NCBI GenBank assembly: GCA_964343195.1
Contig: CAYFIR010000145.1
Location: forward strand, 1 to 15,769
Direction of reading: 5' to 3'
DNA length: 15,769 nt
DNA from: CAYVAP01 sp964343195
GTDB lineage: Bacteria; Bacteroidota; Bacteroidia; J057
The notes below the pieces were generated by a model that saw only the letters and a program-made list of their open reading frames with translations, ran no database searches and was not told the DNA's origin. Shown piece after piece: positions 12,743 to 15,769 of the stretch (position 1 is its first letter; the number at the start of each line of letters is the position of its first letter). Both the position numbers and the translations under genes were made by a program.

Positions 12743-15235
12743 TTAAATCAACCCAAACTGCTTAAAGTGATGGTCGAGGTGCTTGCGATTGAGCAGGTCC
12801 CACAGTTCCTTGTTCAGCATGCCAAAAACGGTGTTGGGCGTCTCTGCGTCGGGGTGCTCCTTGAAGTATTCCTCGAAGCGATCATACGCTTTCAGGTAGG
12901 CTTCTTTAGCTTCCTCCAGGCTCCCAAATCGCAATTCTTCCTGCTCTCCCTTTTTCAAAAGCGGATGATCAAATCGCTGGGGCATGGGCCGATGGCTGTA
13001 CAGCGATTCCTGGTATTTTTCGAGCTTTTCTTCCGGTGTCTCGATATGCGTCTCGATTTCCCCGATGGACATTCGCGCGAAGAACTCCAAATGCTCCATC
13101 AAGTGCTGAGGCGTCATGATGCCCCACTTGGGTTGGGTGTCTTCGCTGAGCTTGCCGAGGGCCGCCACGATGTTTTCCCGTGTGACCTCGAAAAATGGGT
13201 TCTTCTTCGACACCAGCGTCAGGATCGTCGCCATGGCCACCAGTTCATTTTCCTGGTCAAATATCTCCGCGTACCACTTCACGACCCCTGCCGGATGCTC
13301 GCGGCCTTTGTGCTCGCGGTCCATCTTTTCCTTGCAGGTCAGCCGCACATGAATGGTGTCGTTGTGATAGAGCGGACGAATAAACCGTACGTAGTCCAGG
13401 CCGTAATTCGCTGCGACGGGACCTTTGTTGGGATGCACCAGCAACCCGGCGGCCGCGCTCAGGATGAAGTAGCCGTGTGCTGTGCGCCTTTCGAAGATGC
13501 TGCCCCCCAGCGACGTGATATCTGTATGGGCGTAAAAATGGTCCCAGGTGAGGTTGGCAAAGTTGATGATATCGGTGTCGGTCAGCGTGCGTTTGTGCGT
13601 CTGAATCGACATGCCGGGCTGGATCTCCTCGAAGTGATACTGGAATGGATGCTTGGGCGTATCCGTGTATTTCCCGCCAGGCTGATACTGTCCGGTGATG
13701 TGGGTCAAGGTGGTCGGCGTACCCTGCACCGCACAGCGCACGAGGTAGTGCTTCACGCTGCGCAGTCCTCCCAGTTCCTCTCCCCCACCCGCTCGGCCGG
13801 GGCCGCCGTGGTTGAGCAGCGGCATGGGCGAACCATGGCCAGTGCTTTCGACGGCACTCTCGCGGTTGAGCACCAGGATGCGTCCATGATGCGAGGCGGC
13901 TCCCACGACAAATTCACGCGCGATATCGTCGTCTGCCGTGGCGATGGTGCTCACCAGTGAACCTTTGCCCATCTGGGCAAGCTGTATGGCTTCGTCCAGG
14001 TCCTTGTAGGGCATCAGCGTACTCACCGGCCCGAAGGCCTCCGTTACGTGGGCCGAAGTCTTGTTTAGCGGGTCATCATTGCGGAATAGCATAGGGGATA
14101 GGAAAGCCCCCTTCTCTTTGTCCGCTCCGATCACTTCGAAATTCCCGTTCAGGTCGCCATAGACTAGTTCGGCTTCAGAGGCCAGTATCTCCACGCTGCG
14201 GCGCACTTCTTCCACCTGCTCACGGCTGACAAGCGCCCCCATGCGCACCTTCTCGTGGGTAGGATCGCCAATGGTGGTTTTCCCAAGTTGCTTGCCCAGG
14301 GCAATCTGTACGTCCTCAATCAGGTTTTCCGGCACGATCACACGGCGAATGGCGGTACACTTTTGCCCCGCCTTGACGGTCATCTCACGACGCACCTCCT
14401 TGATAAAGAGGTTGAACTCCGGCGTTCCGGGCTTCGCATCTGGCCCCAGGATTGCCGCATTCAGTGAATCGGCCTCCATGTTGAAGGGAATCGCATGCTC
14501 GATGATGTTTTGATGAGACTTGAGCATGCGGCCCGTGCTGGCCGACCCGGTGAAGGTTACGACGTCCTGTTCATCCAGCGGCTCCAGGATGCCCATACCC
14601 GATCCGGTCACCAGTTGTATGGCCCCTTCAGGCAAAATGCCGCTACTGGCAATGTCCCGGACCATTGCAGCCGTCAGGAAGGAGGTCGGTTCTGCCGCTT
14701 TGACGATGGCCGGCATCCCCGCCAGCCAGTTGACGGCGCACTTCTCCAGCATGCCCCAGATGGGGAAGTTGAAGGCATTGATGTGGACGGCTACGCCCCG
14801 TCGCGGCACCATGATGTGGTGGCCCATGAAGGTTCCTTCGCGGGACAGTCCGACCAGGTCGCCATCAACCACGTGGGTCGCGTCCGGCAACTGCTTGCGC
14901 AGGCTGGCATAGGCAAAGAGCGTCCCGATGCCACCGTCGATGTCGATCCAGCTGTCGCCTTTGGTGGCCCCGGTCTGGTAACTGAGCGGATAGTAGTCCT
15001 TGCGGCGCTTGTTGAGGTAGAGCGCCAGTTTCTTGAGCATCAGCCCCCTTTGCAGGAAAGTCATCTTGCGCAGGTTGGGATTCCCTACCCTGCGGGCATA
15101 GTCCGCCATGTCGGCGAAGGACAGCCCTTCGCTGCCACAGGTGGAGATCAACTCGCCGGTAACGGCGTTGTATTGGGGAAGGCCCTCGCCCGCATGAGGC
15201 GACCATTGGCCGAGTGCATAGTTTTCGAGTTTCAT
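12743..15235 (-). CDS. paaZ: PaaZ-type bifunctional enzyme fused to a C-terminal DinB/DUF1569-like domain, 830 aa
   Basis: This is the phenylacetate-pathway enzyme that hydrolyses oxepin-CoA (MaoC-like domain) and oxidises the resulting semialdehyde with NADP (aldehyde dehydrogenase domain). The ALDH part covers ~1-520, with INAFNFP (Asn156), FNMEADSLN (Glu254) and GQKCTAIRR (nucleophile Cys293). The hydratase part covers ~540-684, with WDHFYAH containing the catalytic pair Asp575 and His580. E. coli PaaZ is 681 aa, so this protein has ~146 extra residues. These carry TPQHLMEHL (His711, His715) and KHLDHHFKQFG (His819, His822, His823), the His pattern of DinB-like metal-binding four-helix proteins (DUF1569). 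The NIPSNAP gene follows. No other ring-oxygenation paa gene lies in the window. The fusion's function is unknown. Confidence 0.92.
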   Translation of the reverse strand: MKLENYALGQWSPHAGEGLPQYNAVTGELISTCGSEGLSFADMADYARRVGNPNLRKMTFLQRGLMLKKLALYLNKRRKDYYPLSYQTGATKGDSWIDIDGGIGTLFAYASLRKQLPDATHVVDGDLVGLSREGTFMGHHIMVPRRGVAVHINAFNFPIWGMLEKCAVNWLAGMPAIVKAAEPTSFLTAAMVRDIASSGILPEGAIQLVTGSGMGILEPLDEQDVVTFTGSASTGRMLKSHQNIIEHAIPFNMEADSLNAAILGPDAKPGTPEFNLFIKEVRREMTVKAGQKCTAIRRVIVPENLIEDVQIALGKQLGKTTIGDPTHEKVRMGALVSREQVEEVRRSVEILASEAELVYGDLNGNFEVIGADKEKGAFLSPMLFRNDDPLNKTSAHVTEAFGPVSTLMPYKDLDEAIQLAQMGKGSLVSTIATADDDIAREFVVGAASHHGRILVLNRESAVESTGHGSPMPLLNHGGPGRAGGGEELGGLRSVKHYLVRCAVQGTPTTLTHITGQYQPGGKYTDTPKHPFQYHFEEIQPGMSIQTHKRTLTDTDIINFANLTWDHFYAHTDITSLGGSIFERRTAHGYFILSAAAGLLVHPNKGPVAANYGLDYVRFIRPLYHNDTIHVRLTCKEKMDREHKGREHPAGVVKWYAEIFDQENELVAMATILTLVSKKNPFFEVTRENIVAALGKLSEDTQPKWGIMTPQHLMEHLEFFARMSIGEIETHIETPEEKLEKYQESLYSHRPMPQRFDHPLLKKGEQEELRFGSLEEAKEAYLKAYDRFEEYFKEHPDAETPNTVFGMLNKELWDLLNRKHLDHHFKQFGLI

Positions 15236-15242
15236 CGCGAGT

Positions 15243-15267
15243 GTTAGCTTGTTCTTGCGAAGCTAAC
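15243..15267. promoter_or_regulatory. Inverted repeat just upstream of paaZ
   Basis: GTTAGCTT (15243-15250) and AAGCTAAC (15260-15267) form a perfect 8-bp inverted repeat with a 9-nt spacer, starting 8 bp from the paaZ ATG. Its position suits an operator for a dimeric repressor (PaaR-like TetR proteins control paa genes in other bacteria) or a leader stem-loop. I cannot tell which. Confidence 0.45.
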
Positions 15268-15369
15268 GATTGTTAGGGGGAAATGGAAGAGGGGGCGAGG
15301 CTTAGAATTTCTAGTTTTCGGGTGTATCTTATAGCACTATAACTGCGTTTGATCCAGAAAAGCAATATT

Positions 15370-15594
15370 ATGTCTCCACTTGATCGGCCTTTAACCAACA
15401 TGCAACTAGAATTACTTAAGTTGTTTCGTTTGGATCTTCCAGAGGAAGATTTGATTGAGATCCAGCGACTCCTGGCTCGATACTTTGCCGATAAGGCCAG
15501 CGATGAGATGGATCGGTTGTGGGACGAGAAAGGATGGAGCGATGAGACTATGGATGAGTGGCTGGCTGGAGAGAAACCAAAAGGTGAAGCATGA
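15370..15594 (+). CDS. Antitoxin of a PIN-domain toxin-antitoxin pair, 74 aa
   Basis: The start is the ATG at 15370 (MSPLDRPLTNMQLELLKLFR); an in-frame TTG seven codons earlier is less likely. The protein matches the short Bacteroidota proteins found before COG1569 PIN genes, with a LDLPEEDLIEIQRLLARYF segment followed by an acidic W-D-E-K-G-W stretch. Such antitoxins bind and block the adjacent PIN nuclease and usually repress their own operon. The stop codon overlaps the start of the next gene as ATGA, which favours coupled translation. I infer the role from size, sequence style and neighbour rather than from a known DNA-binding motif. Confidence 0.78.
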   Translation: MSPLDRPLTNMQLELLKLFRLDLPEEDLIEIQRLLARYFADKASDEMDRLWDEKGWSDETMDEWLAGEKPKGEA

Positions 15595-15769
15595 TGCAAG
15601 TTGTGCTTGATACCAACTGCCTGCTGGTAAGCATTGGCAGGAAATCAAAATACCGCCCTATTTTCGATGCTCTTCTGGATGGTAAAATCAAGCTGTTAAT
15701 TTCTAATGATATCCTTAGAGGCTGTTTGGGTTTTGGTGTTTCGAGGTCAAACGCAGGATTTTTTGACTC
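15591..15769 (+). CDS. PIN-domain toxin (COG1569 type), partial, possibly interrupted
   Basis: The frame begins ATG-ATG at 15591, overlapping the antitoxin stop by 4 bp. The product starts MMQVVLDTNCLLVSIGRKSK with the first PIN acidic residue in L-D-T-N, then IFDALLDGKIKLLISNDIL, typical of COG1569 ribonucleases that cleave RNA with a metal-binding acidic site. After ISNDIL the family normally continues with an E-Y-E-E type helix containing a conserved Glu. Here the translation becomes RGCLGFGVSRSNAGFF, which does not fit. The DNA from ~15718 (GAGGCTGTTTGGG) looks like an insertion-sequence terminus, so the gene may be disrupted. The frame stays open to the window end. Confidence 0.68.
   Translation, partial: MMQVVLDTNCLLVSIGRKSKYRPIFDALLDGKIKLLISNDILRGCLGFGVSRSNAGFFD

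Noticed and set aside
12767..13960. 397-aa plus-strand open frame opposite paaZ
   Set aside because: Antisense shadow of a GC-rich gene with clear enzyme motifs on the other strand; the product has no recognisable domain.
14495..15247. 250-aa plus-strand open frame opposite paaZ
   Set aside because: Antisense shadow of the aldehyde dehydrogenase domain; H/G/R/Q-rich composition.

Overview
The window looks like the replication-terminus region of a member of the Bacteroidota. Signs of this are secreted proteins whose signal peptides end in Q-A-Q, a lipoprotein with a NIPSNAP fold, a TPR-type sensor kinase with a NarL-type partner, a typical Bacteroidota antitoxin, and host genes without Shine-Dalgarno sequences. 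The species cannot be read from the sequence.

Region 1 (1-136) is host flank with no recognisable gene. Region 2 (137-5933) is the notable part. It is a ~5.78 kb element bounded by a 17-bp direct repeat, GTCTCATAATTTATATT, at 137-153 and 5917-5933. The right copy continues into a complete XerC/XerD recombination site (dif, 5915-5942): the XerD arm matches E. coli dif at 10 of 11 positions and the whole 28-bp site at 21 of 28. The left copy keeps only the XerC arm and central region, and its XerD arm is degenerate. That is the footprint of a dif-integrated element (IMEX), as left by filamentous phages and their satellites. All supported genes inside are on the minus strand: small helical proteins, a Rep_trans-type rolling-circle initiator (464 aa), a translationally coupled 106-aa protein, a 111-aa HTH-like protein, a 472-aa polytopic membrane protein with a cytoplasmic C-terminal HTH, and a 59-aa protein followed by an intrinsic terminator. 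No Zot/pI ATPase and no clear coat protein is visible. The element is therefore either a satellite-like or otherwise unusual inovirus relative, or a small rolling-circle plasmid that uses host XerCD. Two gene-poor segments (154-990 and 2647-3197) are full of hairpins and of 11-bp and 12-bp tandem repeats, and probably carry replication, packaging or regulatory signals.

Region 3 (5943-15769) is host chromosome. A crotonase-family gene (minus) is divergent from a histidine kinase gene (plus). This is followed by a secreted PI-PLC-X-domain protein and a NarL/LuxR-type response regulator, so the kinase and regulator flank a probable effector. Convergent to these lie a NIPSNAP lipoprotein gene and, upstream of it on the same strand, an 830-aa PaaZ (phenylacetate ring-opening and semialdehyde dehydrogenase) with an extra C-terminal DinB/DUF1569-like domain. 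The crotonase and PaaZ suggest aromatic or acyl-CoA catabolism, but no other paa gene is present.

Region 4 (15370-end) is an antitoxin gene overlapping a COG1569-type PIN toxin gene. The PIN reading frame loses family resemblance at about 15717, where the sequence looks like an insertion-sequence end, before the window stops.
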